Source: Nisaea sp. (GTDB taxonomy: Bacteria; Pseudomonadota; Alphaproteobacteria; Thalassobaculales; Thalassobaculaceae). Taken from it: 64,000 nt of DNA. This document shows, piece by piece, positions 44,383 through 52,511 of this stretch. Numbering within the stretch: the stretch's first letter is position 1; each line of letters begins with the position of its first letter. Made by a program: the position numbers and the translations under genes. Location of the stretch: positions 434,001 through 498,000 of the forward strand of contig NZ_JAXMNY010000002.1 in NCBI RefSeq assembly GCF_034670185.1. Reading direction: 5' to 3'. The notes beneath the pieces were generated by a model. It had not been told where the DNA came from. It saw only the letters and a list, made by a program, of their open reading frames with translations, and made no database searches.

Positions 44383-44988
44383 ATGACCGAGTTCAAAGAT
44401 CTACGTATTTGCCATTTTCTACCCGGCGCAAGTGTCGCGCACAGGCTTGTTGCTGCGCTTATCTTGCCTGCCCTTACCGCATGTTCGCTCAGTTTTATTG
44501 ATGACACAGGCAAACGGGTGGTGATCGGTCCCAGCCTCGTGCGCTCCACACCAACTGGCATCACAGAACAAGCCTGCAACCTGCTCCACCCGGTCGAGAT
44601 CTCGAGCCTGGGTATCGCAATTCATTCCGGCTTTGGCGCCATCTCGGGTGGCATCGGCTTTCAGCGCTTCAGAGACGCCGCACTCAGAAGCGAGTGCCCA
44701 TTGCCTTCCACGATCGAGCCGGCAGCGGATAATCATGCATCCCTACCACGGCCCATCGAAGGTCATCGGTTAGTGCTCTACACCTCCCTGCCTACGCATG
44801 TGCGGAAAGATTCAGGGACCGTCGTTTTCGTCGAAACCTACGGATTTTCCATCATCGCATCCGAAACCGAAACCGACATCACCATCGGGTACGGCGAGGT
44901 GGGGCTCGCCGCCATCAATAACAACAGTCTGATCCAGGGTAATCCGATTGCGGAGATTGCCCGACCGCACTCAATCAACGGGGAGTAG
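44383..44988 (+). CDS. Uncharacterised lipoprotein-like protein, cassette gene 1
   Basis: 201 residues, not recognised. A basic N-terminus and hydrophobic stretch (HRLVAALILPALTACS) end in a lipobox-like LTAC, so the mature protein probably begins at a lipidated Cys near residue 34 and is held at the inner or outer membrane. The remainder is beta-rich, with no enzyme motif. It is first of three tightly packed genes (6 bases to the next). The AT-rich upstream region with poly-A and TTTAATAACAAAG probably holds the promoter; no clear ribosome site precedes the ATG. Confidence 0.65.
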   Translation: MTEFKDLRICHFLPGASVAHRLVAALILPALTACSLSFIDDTGKRVVIGPSLVRSTPTGITEQACNLLHPVEISSLGIAIHSGFGAISGGIGFQRFRDAALRSECPLPSTIEPAADNHASLPRPIEGHRLVLYTSLPTHVRKDSGTVVFVETYGFSIIASETETDITIGYGEVGLAAINNNSLIQGNPIAEIARPHSINGE

Positions 44989-44994
44989 TCACTC

Positions 44995-45945
44995 ATGGGG
45001 AACGGAAGAATGGCAAGATTGTCGTATCGGAAACATTTTATTCCATGTGCGGTGCTGTTTGCCCTTGGAGCCTGCGCCAATGCGGAAGAAAACGTCTTGT
45101 TCGTGACGGCGACACAGATCGACATCGGATACGATGCCGTTCTTGGAAACGGGAATATCGGCTATGACCGCAACGAATTCGTCGCTGGCCCGCAATATGT
45201 CGAGACTGGCGGCACCCCGCCGATCGTATCCGATCTGGATGCGGACCTCTCATTCTTCAGCCCGAAGATCAACCAACTCTACGCAACGGGTAACGCCGCT
45301 CTGCTCGCCACCGGTGGTAATCCCGAAGCCAAAATCGGAAACGCCAACGACCTCAAAGGTAAACGCCGGGCGATGTTCTTCGGGACGAGCACGTCATTCG
45401 GACTCAACCTTAAATTCCAGGCCGAAGTCCCTACCGCCATTAGCCTTGGCTACAAGCGCAAGGAAATGTCGGTGATCCCTCTGAACGAGAGCATGGGTCG
45501 CGAGAAGGACCAGGTTGATAAATATGGATCTACCCTTGCCCGTATCGAGATGAACGGCGACTTCAGCGCCCCATTGGAGACCTCCGTGGATTTACGTCAG
45601 TTTTTCGCGACAGGAAAAGCGGCAGAAATTCTTGCTCCCAAACTGAGGGTTGAAATCGAAAATCGCGCCACCAACGATGCGGCCGCGAACACTTTGAAGA
45701 ATATCAACAGTGTCGTCACATGTGTCTCGCCGGGGATCGGAACAATGACGCCGGCACAGATTGCTGGCTGGCACGCACTTGTGGACGACACCCCAAATCT
45801 CGACAACACAACCCAGTCCAGATTTAAGGGATCCGACAGCGCCGAAAAAGTACGGGTCAATCTGGATCGCAGCCCAGGCCCGGCCAATGCGATCGCTGCG
45901 CAGATGAGGACGGACACCGACAAATACTGCAAGGGAGCAGTATGA
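44995..45945 (+). CDS. Uncharacterised lipoprotein-like protein, cassette gene 2
   Basis: 316 residues, not recognised. The N-terminus (KHFIPCAVLFALGACANAEE) carries a lipobox-like LGAC. The mature part has a Gly/Asn-rich start (DIGYDAVLGNGNIGYDRNEF), a beta-rich centre, and a helical C-terminal third. Motifs such as FFSPKINQLYATGNAALL and ISLGYKRKEMSV suggest a surface or periplasmic beta protein, perhaps a receptor or adhesin-like barrel, but that is speculation. Six bases after gene 1, and its stop overlaps gene 3 by four (ATGA). Confidence 0.65.
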   Translation: MGNGRMARLSYRKHFIPCAVLFALGACANAEENVLFVTATQIDIGYDAVLGNGNIGYDRNEFVAGPQYVETGGTPPIVSDLDADLSFFSPKINQLYATGNAALLATGGNPEAKIGNANDLKGKRRAMFFGTSTSFGLNLKFQAEVPTAISLGYKRKEMSVIPLNESMGREKDQVDKYGSTLARIEMNGDFSAPLETSVDLRQFFATGKAAEILAPKLRVEIENRATNDAAANTLKNINSVVTCVSPGIGTMTPAQIAGWHALVDDTPNLDNTTQSRFKGSDSAEKVRVNLDRSPGPANAIAAQMRTDTDKYCKGAV

Positions 45946-46157
45946 TGGCCAATACAGTGCGTACAGAGATTTGCCAGACAGAAGGCCAGGCAGATAAGCG
46001 GAAAGCATACCTTTCTGCACTTGGTTGGTCAGTCCATGGTCCCTATGAGAATTGCCTGGTGATCGCCGCCACCGTGAACAACGACGATACCCCCCCTGAT
46101 GCTCCGGAACGGGATGTCGGCGAAGGCTGGGTCATTATGGCAACAAAGCCCCATTGA
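45942..46157 (+). CDS. Small uncharacterised protein, cassette gene 3
   Basis: 71 residues, not recognised. Coupled to gene 2 by the ATGA overlap. No signal peptide; the segment MANTVRTEICQTEGQADKRK is polar and the protein is probably cytoplasmic. The first Cys is followed by a basic helix and a strand-rich second half (NCLVIAATVNNDD). The operon places a cytoplasmic small protein with two lipoproteins, which suggests a common role; none is assigned. Confidence 0.6.
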   Translation: MMANTVRTEICQTEGQADKRKAYLSALGWSVHGPYENCLVIAATVNNDDTPPDAPERDVGEGWVIMATKPH

Positions 46158-46240
46158 GTCGCGGCAGCCTGCGCCGAAGCGTCGCGACCGACCGGTTTGA
46201 CCTTTCCGGGCAATAACGCCACATTCCAGCGGTCCTGAAC

Positions 46241-46260
46241 GGAGTGCGGAGTGCGGAGTG
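46241..46260 (+). repeat. Tandem GGAGTGC repeat covering the ctaA start
   Basis: GGAGTGC occurs twice, then GGAGTG, at 46241-46260. Each unit contains both a Shine-Dalgarno-like GGAG and a GTG. The third GTG (46258) is the in-frame start and the GGAG of unit two sits six bases before it. The other GTG codons are out of frame. Confidence 0.7.
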
Positions 46261-47328
46261 AGCGCGTCCAGTCGATCCTACAGCCCGGCCCTGCCGGAAC
46301 ATGCGGCAACCGACCGGCCCGTTGCCTGGTGGCTTTCCGGCGTCGCCGTCATGGTGTTCCTGATGATCGTTATCGGCGGCATCACGCGCCTGACGGAGTC
46401 CGGACTTTCGATGGTCGAATGGCGCCCGCTGATTGGCTGGCTGCCGCCAATGAGCGAGCCCGAATGGTACCGGGTCTTCTCGCTCTACCAGGACACACCA
46501 GAGTTCCAGAAGGTGAACGCCTGGATGACCATCGACGACTTCAAGCACATCTTCTTCTGGGAATATCTGCACCGGGTCTGGGGCCGGCTGATCGGCATCG
46601 CCTTTGCCCTCCCTTTCCTTGTGCTGGCCCTGACCGGCCATATCCGCCGGGCGCTCTATCCCCGGCTCGGCTTCCTGTTTCTGCTCGGCGCTCTGCAGGG
46701 CGGTATCGGCTGGTGGATGGTGAAGAGCGGCCTGGTCGACAATCCGGCCGTGAGCCAGTACCGGCTGGCGATCCATCTCGGCGTGGCCCTGCTGATCCTC
46801 GCCACATTGATCCGGACGACGCTCGGGCTGATCCGGACACCCTCCGAGACCAACCGCAAGTACCGCCGCCATGCTGTCGCGGCACTGCATCTGATCGCTA
46901 TCACCTCTGTCGCCGGAGCCTTCGTCGCCGGGCTGGACGCAGGTCTGATCTACAACACCTTCCCTTTGATGAACGGCCATGTGGTCCCGCCGGACTATGG
47001 CTTCGCCGAACCGTTCTGGATCAATTTCTTCGAAAACCCGGCCGCGGTGCAATTCAATCACCGCATCATCGCCATCCTGACCTTCGCCAGCATCGTCTGG
47101 TTGCTGGTCCGGGCAATGCGTGCCACCGACATCGCCCCGCGCACCCGCCTTGCCATCCATAGCCTCGCCGGCATGAGTGCGATCCAGGTCGCGCTTGGTA
47201 TTTCGACGTTGCTCGCACAGGTGCCCGTGACATTAGGAGCCGCGCACCAAGGCGGCGCCGCCCTGACACTCTCCGCCGCGATCTGGGTGCTGTTCGAGGT
47301 GTCCGGCGCAAAAACCCGCTCCGGCTGA
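46258..47328 (+). CDS. ctaA: Heme A synthase (Cox15/CtaA family)
   Basis: 356 residues with eight transmembrane helices. The conserved signature (GGITRLTESGLSMVEWRPL) in the first loop and the His residues of HRVWGR and FNHRIIA are in place, as in type-2 CtaA of proteobacteria. It converts heme O to heme A for cytochrome oxidase in the inner membrane. The GTG start lies in a tandem repeat. It is about 100 bases from the lipoprotein cassette and not clearly co-transcribed. Confidence 0.95.
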   Translation: MSASSRSYSPALPEHAATDRPVAWWLSGVAVMVFLMIVIGGITRLTESGLSMVEWRPLIGWLPPMSEPEWYRVFSLYQDTPEFQKVNAWMTIDDFKHIFFWEYLHRVWGRLIGIAFALPFLVLALTGHIRRALYPRLGFLFLLGALQGGIGWWMVKSGLVDNPAVSQYRLAIHLGVALLILATLIRTTLGLIRTPSETNRKYRRHAVAALHLIAITSVAGAFVAGLDAGLIYNTFPLMNGHVVPPDYGFAEPFWINFFENPAAVQFNHRIIAILTFASIVWLLVRAMRATDIAPRTRLAIHSLAGMSAIQVALGISTLLAQVPVTLGAAHQGGAALTLSAAIWVLFEVSGAKTRSG

Positions 47329-47413
47329 TCGCGAAACACACTGATGACTATGGGCTGCTTGTCCCTCCAGTCCGGGCATGGCGATACTTCTGCCGCAAGG
47401 ATAGGAGATCCCC

Positions 47414-48694
47414 ATGCCCGAACAATCAGTTGCAGCCGAAATCATACGTGCCGTCGATGCAGGTTTCGATGAGCAGCTACAGCTTAGCCAGGAGCTGGTG
47501 CGCTGCCCCTCGACGCGCGGGCAGGAAGCGTCGGCGCAGGATCTGATGGCCCGTGCCGCACGGGATTTCGGCTATGCCGTGGACATGTGGCATATCGATC
47601 CCGACGAGATTGCCAAACATCCCGGATTTTCACCCGTCGATGTCTCTTACGAGAATGCCCTGACCGTCGTCGCTTCCTGGCGGCCGGAAAATCCGAAAGG
47701 CAGATCGCTGATCCTGAACGGGCATGTGGACGTGGTCCCGATCGGGCCGGAGAAGATGTGGACCCGGGCACCGTTCGGCGCCGAGATCGACGGCGACTGG
47801 ATGTATGGCCGTGGCGCCGGGGACATGAAGACCGGCACCGTCAGCGCGCTTTTTGCCATGGAAGCCCTGAAGCGTGCGGGCTACCGCCCGGGCGGCATCG
47901 TGCATTTCGAGTCGGTGATCGAAGAGGAATGCACCGGCAATGGCGCGCTCTCGACGCTGGTGCGGGGCTACAAGGCCGATGCGGTACTGATCCCGGAGCC
48001 GACTGGTGAGACCTTCACGCAAGCGCAGGTTGGCGTGGTCTGGATGCGGGTCAAGGTCGCCGGCATTCCGGTCCATGTCGCCCATGCGGGCAGCGGCCAG
48101 AACGCGATCGAGGCCTGCATCCCTCTCTGGAGCGCCCTGCACGCGCTTGAGGACGAATGGAATCTGCCGGAGAACAAGCACCCGGCCTTCAAGGACAACC
48201 CCCACCCACTGAATGTGGTGATCTCGCAGATCGAGGGTGGCGACTGGACCTCCAGCGTCCCGGCATGGTGCACCTTCGAAGTTCGCGTCGGGCTCTATCC
48301 GGGCGTCGATCCGGCGACCATCCAGGCCCGGCTGACGGAGACGATTGCCAATGCCTCGAAGTCCCACACCTTCCTGGCGAACAATCCGCCGGAAATCGAA
48401 TGGCAGGGTTTCCTGTCACCGGGATACGAAGTGCCGGAAGGAACGCCGGGCGAGCCCCTGCTCGACCGCTGCCATGAAACAGTGTTCGGAGCACCGCTCG
48501 GACGCCGATCGTCGACTGCGCTGACGGATTCGCGCTTCCATGGCCTCTATAACCAGACGCCGAGCTATGTCTATGGAGCGATCGCGGAGAACGTGCACGG
48601 CTTCGACGAGCGGGTGAACCTGCCTTCAGTCCGCCGGGTGACGGCGGCCATGGCTCTGTTCATCGCCGACTGGTGTGGGCTGGAAAAGATCTAG
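47414..48694 (+). CDS. M20 family deacylase (ArgE/DapE)
   Basis: 426 residues. Zn-site motifs are LNGHVDVVP, RGAGDMKTGTV and EEECTGNGAL. The fold is that of acetylornithine deacetylase / succinyl-diaminopimelate desuccinylase relatives, but the extra loops in the dimerisation domain do not match either canonical enzyme, so the exact substrate (an N-acyl amino acid or peptide) is uncertain. ATG at 47414 follows AGGAGA. Cytoplasmic. Confidence 0.88.
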   Translation: MPEQSVAAEIIRAVDAGFDEQLQLSQELVRCPSTRGQEASAQDLMARAARDFGYAVDMWHIDPDEIAKHPGFSPVDVSYENALTVVASWRPENPKGRSLILNGHVDVVPIGPEKMWTRAPFGAEIDGDWMYGRGAGDMKTGTVSALFAMEALKRAGYRPGGIVHFESVIEEECTGNGALSTLVRGYKADAVLIPEPTGETFTQAQVGVVWMRVKVAGIPVHVAHAGSGQNAIEACIPLWSALHALEDEWNLPENKHPAFKDNPHPLNVVISQIEGGDWTSSVPAWCTFEVRVGLYPGVDPATIQARLTETIANASKSHTFLANNPPEIEWQGFLSPGYEVPEGTPGEPLLDRCHETVFGAPLGRRSSTALTDSRFHGLYNQTPSYVYGAIAENVHGFDERVNLPSVRRVTAAMALFIADWCGLEKI

Positions 48695-48728
48695 TCCCAA
48701 CGAGACCGACCAGGACCAGACATAAGAA

Positions 48729-48750
48729 AACGCCGGCTGACGCCGGCGTT
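48729..48750. terminator. Bidirectional terminator between the M20 gene and rpmB
   Basis: AACGCCGGC-TGAC-GCCGGCGTT, followed by TTTT on plus and TTTTC on minus. Ends both convergent genes. Confidence 0.85.
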
Positions 48751-48782
48751 TTCCATAACCAAACAAACTTGGCTAAGCCGTA

Positions 48783-49079
48783 TTAGGCAGCGGCTTTTGC
48801 GGCAGCAGCCTTCACGATGCGGCGCTTCAGCGCGCGGGCTTCGAGGCCGAGCTGCGCGTTCTTCGCTTTCAGCATGTAGGCATCAAGGCCGCCATTATGT
48901 TCGATGGACCGGATCGCATGCGTGGTCAGACGCAGGCGGACCATCTTGCCGAGCGCATCGCTCATCAGCGAGGTCTGCTGCAGGTTCGGCAGAAACCGGC
49001 GGCGCGACCTGTTGTTCGCGTGGCTCACATTGTTGCCGGTCTGGACACCCTTACCGGTGATTTCGCAACGACGCGCCAT
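48783..49079 (-). CDS. rpmB: 50S ribosomal protein L28
   Basis: 98 residues. MARRCEITGKGVQTGNNVSH and the basic RRRFLPNLQ region match L28; alphaproteobacterial members carry the longer C-terminal Ala-rich tail (VKAAAAKAAA) seen here. Part of the large subunit. Monocistronic between two terminators or promoters. Confidence 0.97.
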   Translation of the reverse strand: MARRCEITGKGVQTGNNVSHANNRSRRRFLPNLQQTSLMSDALGKMVRLRLTTHAIRSIEHNGGLDAYMLKAKNAQLGLEARALKRRIVKAAAAKAAA

Positions 49080-49236
49080 TTTTCTAATCCTCGGTCAACA
49101 CAATAGAATTGGATTTCGCGGAGCCGGGCTCCACGAGGAAGCAGGGCATATACGCGAGCCCTATTTTTCAGTCAAGCGGATTCAGGTCAAAGCCGGGGCC
49201 ACGGGCCTGATGCTTCTGCCTGGGACCGCCGGTTGC

Positions 49237-49749
49237 CTACTCGTTCTCGACCAGGAACATCGGCGGCATGGCAGGCCCGACCCTGACGCTCGGCCCGGCC
49301 GCGATCATCTTGCCTTTCACCGGCGAAGACAGAACGATGGAGGTTGTCGTCTCGCCGTACTTACGCATCTGGGAGATCACATGCTCCAGATGCACCATCG
49401 AGGAGACAATCACCTTGATCATGTAACTGTCCTGCCCGGTGACATGGTGGCACTCGAGCACTTCGCTCAATGTGTGAGCAACAGTCGCGATCTTGTTATA
49501 GTGCTCGCCCGAGGTCTTCAGATGAATGAAGGCCGTTGTCGGATATCCGAGCTTGTCCGGATTCACCGTGGTCCGGTAGCCGGTGATGATCCCAGCATCC
49601 TCCATCCGGCGGACCCGCTCAGCGATGGCAGGAGACGACAAGCCGACCCTGCGGCCAAGTTCACTGAAGGAAAGCCGGGCGTCCTCCTGCAAGACACGCA
49701 GCAATTGCCAGCCAACCTTATCCAGTTGTCCCTCACCGTTCGCACTCAT
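49237..49749 (-). CDS. Lrp/AsnC family transcriptional regulator
   Basis: About 170 residues from ATG at 49749 with AAGGA ahead. HTH (SELGRRVGLSSPAIAERVRRM) at residues about 25-50 and a RAM ligand-binding domain (about 80-150) are intact, with HVTGQDSYMIKVIV as the usual core. Responds to an amino acid; the target is not next to it, but an RHH gene lies divergent. Confidence 0.93.
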   Translation of the reverse strand: MSANGEGQLDKVGWQLLRVLQEDARLSFSELGRRVGLSSPAIAERVRRMEDAGIITGYRTTVNPDKLGYPTTAFIHLKTSGEHYNKIATVAHTLSEVLECHHVTGQDSYMIKVIVSSMVHLEHVISQMRKYGETTTSIVLSSPVKGKMIAAGPSVRVGPAMPPMFLVENE

Positions 49750-49876
49750 GGGCAGATTCCTTCTGCTCGCCAGTTTCAGACAGATCATAAAGCCCCGTGA
49801 TCACTCTGCAAAGCAACTCCGGCAATCGGCTCTGACAACCAATTAAACCCAGCGTTCAAACGCCTCAAACGCGAAG

Positions 49877-50350
49877 ATGATGATCGATATTGCACTACCA
49901 GTAGAAATGCGGCACGTTAACCATACAGTTGTGTGCTTAAGTAAATCGGGAGCATCAGGAGTGGCACGCGTAATAGGGAGCGACCGGATCAGGAAGAACG
50001 TCACGATCGGTCATAGACGCACAAGCGTCAGTTTGGAAGCTCAAGTCTGGAATGGCCTCTCCGATATCTGCAAGAGAGAATCGATCGGCATGGACGGGCT
50101 TTGTACCATGGTTGCCGAGCGACGGCAGGAATCGAGCATGTCATCCGCATTGCGCGTCTTCCTGCTGACATATTTCCGTCTGGTTGTGGATAATATCGAG
50201 GATGCGCTAAGCGCAGCCCCGGCACCGGGATTAGGCGAAAGCAGGCAGGAACCGATTCCCGGCTATCTCGACATCGCCCTGCAGCGCTTTGCCGTCGAGC
50301 AAAAGCAATACGCGCTCAGCGATCAGGGTCCCGGAGACACCGCCCACTAG
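49877..50350 (+). CDS. Ribbon-helix-helix domain protein (RHH_4)
   Basis: 157 residues. The RHH_4-like core is KNVTIGHRRTSVSLEAQVWNG followed by LCTMVAERRQESSMSSALRVFLLTYFR. The remaining N- and C-terminal segments are polar. Family members are thought to be DNA-binding regulators of unknown target. ATG at 49877 is one of several possible starts; an internal GTG near residue 26 gives a protein nearer to the paralogue at 61793. Divergent from the Lrp gene. Confidence 0.75.
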   Translation: MMIDIALPVEMRHVNHTVVCLSKSGASGVARVIGSDRIRKNVTIGHRRTSVSLEAQVWNGLSDICKRESIGMDGLCTMVAERRQESSMSSALRVFLLTYFRLVVDNIEDALSAAPAPGLGESRQEPIPGYLDIALQRFAVEQKQYALSDQGPGDTAH

Positions 50351-50358
50351 CCTCCGCA

Positions 50359-51216
50359 TCACCAGGCAAGCACGTCCGAGAAGTAAGTCGGGCGTGCGCC
50401 ATGGCTTGTGGTCAATGCATCAAGACCTTCGCCGGCGTCAGCAGTTTCTGCGAGCGCTGCGGCATGAATACCGCAGCCCAGCAGCAGGCTGTCGATACCC
50501 GTGCGGTTGGCGCCGAGAATATCTGTCTCCAGATTATCGCCGACGACCAGGACACGCTCCGCCGGGAGACCGATACGGTCGAGACAGCGTGCGAAGATCT
50601 CTGGATAGGGTTTGCCGAAATAGCGGACCGCGCCGCCCATTACCTCATACCGTTCCGCCATTGCACCGGCACAGATATGCCGCGCACCGCCATGAATGAC
50701 CGACTTGTCCGGATTGGCGCAGATCATTGGCAGATTACGCGCAACGGAGCCCGATAGCTGGCTTTCATAATCTTCCAGGCGGGATTCCGGGCCGTCCGGC
50801 CCCGCGTTCAAAATCCAGTCCGCTTCCTCGACGCTCTCCACCACGGTGAAGGAGCCGTCCGGCACCGTGTCCGGGAAACGGCCCCGGCCCAGCCACAACA
50901 CCCGCTCGCCAAGTGCCGCCGCTTCCGCATCGCGCCGACCGCCAACAATATCCGCCACCATGCCGCCGGAAGTGACGATTTCGCTGAACCAGGCCAGATC
51001 GAACCCGATGCCCGTCAGACGCTCGCCGACAATGGCGGGAATGCGCGGCGAGTTGGACAACACCAGCAACTTCTTCTCCATGCCGGCCAGAGCCCTGACG
51101 GTTTCAAGTGCCTCCGGGAAAGCGTTTCCGCCGTCATAAAGCGTGCCCCAGACATCGAAGATGAACCCGTCATAACGGTCGGCGATCTCGGCAAAGGCGG
51201 ACAAAGGCGTGGTCAT
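50359..51216 (-). CDS. TIGR01459-type HAD phosphatase (class IIA)
   Basis: 285 residues. Motif I FIFDVWGTLYDGG, motif II LVLSNSPR and a C-terminal GDNLETDILGANRTG match the class IIA family known as TIGR01459, related to glycerol 3-phosphate / 4-nitrophenylphosphatase enzymes. Cytoplasmic. It is convergent with the RHH gene and 60 bases upstream of the TipF-like gene on the same strand. Confidence 0.85.
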   Translation of the reverse strand: MTTPLSAFAEIADRYDGFIFDVWGTLYDGGNAFPEALETVRALAGMEKKLLVLSNSPRIPAIVGERLTGIGFDLAWFSEIVTSGGMVADIVGGRRDAEAAALGERVLWLGRGRFPDTVPDGSFTVVESVEEADWILNAGPDGPESRLEDYESQLSGSVARNLPMICANPDKSVIHGGARHICAGAMAERYEVMGGAVRYFGKPYPEIFARCLDRIGLPAERVLVVGDNLETDILGANRTGIDSLLLGCGIHAAALAETADAGEGLDALTTSHGARPTYFSDVLAW

Positions 51217-51275
51217 TCCCAGACTCCGGGCGTGATGAGGATTTCAAAACAGGCTCGCGGCACGGGGCCGCAAAC

Positions 51276-52490
51276 TTATTTGGCGGGGGCGGTGGTCGGC
51301 CGAGGCTCTCCGAACAGATAGCCCTGACCGAAGTCGATTTTTAGATCGAGCAGGTCGCGCAACATGTCCTCGGACTCGATCTTCTCGACAATCAGGTCCA
51401 TGGCGCACCGGTCGAGAGCGCCCTTGAAGCGTCCCATGTCGAGCTGCGGATCGTCGCCCCGGGCCAGCTCATGCAGCATATGCGCTCCGACCTTGATGTA
51501 TTTGAAGCCGAGATCCGCCAGATGCGGCAGATCGAGATCCAGCGTACGCACCTGGTCGAGCGAGAAATGGAAGCCCAGATCCTGCAAACGCTGCAGATTG
51601 ACCTGAGTCTCGTAGGTCGGATTGACGATCGCTTCCTGCTCGAATTCGAAAAGCAGGTTCGGCGTCAGCTTCTGATTGTCGCTCAGGAATTCGATGAAGT
51701 CGGTGAAGAAGTCGACATCCGTCAGCGAGCTGTCGGAGATGTTGCAGAAAAAGGCGAGACCCGGCTGCCCGCGCACGGCCCGGCGCACCAGCTGAATGCA
51801 GCGGAACAGCAGCATATTATCGATGACGGCGACCAGTCCGGCTGATTCAGCGACCGGAATATACTGCTCCGGCATGATAACCCGGCCGCGATCATCGACG
51901 ATACGGGAGAAGCATTCGTAGAATTTCCGCTTGCGCTGCGGCAGGCTGACGATCGGCTGGAGATAGAGATCGACCCGGTCTTCCCGGAGCGCCTGCTCCA
52001 CGATGGTCAGCACCTCGTCATCGTCGATCAGCAGCAGCGGCTCGCTCGCCCCGGATGCGGCGGCAACAGCGGGTAGCCCCGCATCTTCTTTCGGCTTCTG
52101 TTTGGCGGCCGCGGCGGGTTTCGGTTTGGGTTTATCCGGCGCCTTCGCGGAAAGCTGTCCAAGCAGGCCCTGCAGAACCTTCAGCTCGGACACCACATGT
52201 CCGCTGTCCGGCATGGCTTCTATGGTCTCCCGGATGGCGGAAACTTCCTCACGCGCGGCATCCAGATCATGCCGGGTGACGGCCAGCTCGTGCGCCAGCA
52301 CCTCCAGCTGACGCTCAGAGGATTCCCGGGAGGCCTTCACCGACATCCCCATATGCACGAGGCTCGCGACGGTGAGCAGGAGCAGACCTGCCCCCCATCC
52401 CGGCATACCGATGAACGGGATAACCGGCGCCAGTACCGCAATCGCGATGGCGGGAAACAGATAGAAGCTAACGATCAGGACGTGACGCAA
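51276..52490 (-). CDS. TipF-like EAL-domain protein, likely catalytically inactive
   Basis: 404 residues starting at TTG 52490 with AAGGGGA ahead. Two N-terminal helices (about 5-28 and 33-50), a coiled coil (about 55-110), a Pro/Lys-rich linker, and a C-terminal EAL domain (160-400) match the architecture of the Caulobacter flagellar regulator TipF. Catalytic motifs are altered: EAL reads ECF (YECFSRI), DDFGTG reads DQVRTL, and the ELTE motif reads EFEQEA. It therefore probably binds c-di-GMP instead of hydrolysing it. It is next to pyrD but is unrelated to it. Confidence 0.82.
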   Translation of the reverse strand: MRHVLIVSFYLFPAIAIAVLAPVIPFIGMPGWGAGLLLLTVASLVHMGMSVKASRESSERQLEVLAHELAVTRHDLDAAREEVSAIRETIEAMPDSGHVVSELKVLQGLLGQLSAKAPDKPKPKPAAAAKQKPKEDAGLPAVAAASGASEPLLLIDDDEVLTIVEQALREDRVDLYLQPIVSLPQRKRKFYECFSRIVDDRGRVIMPEQYIPVAESAGLVAVIDNMLLFRCIQLVRRAVRGQPGLAFFCNISDSSLTDVDFFTDFIEFLSDNQKLTPNLLFEFEQEAIVNPTYETQVNLQRLQDLGFHFSLDQVRTLDLDLPHLADLGFKYIKVGAHMLHELARGDDPQLDMGRFKGALDRCAMDLIVEKIESEDMLRDLLDLKIDFGQGYLFGEPRPTTAPAK

Positions 52491-52511
52491 CTGCGCGGTC
52501 CCCTTTCCGGT

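Noticed and set aside
46135..47160. 341-codon minus-strand frame
   Set aside because: Antisense to ctaA; rich in Asp, Gln and Arg as usual for shadow frames.
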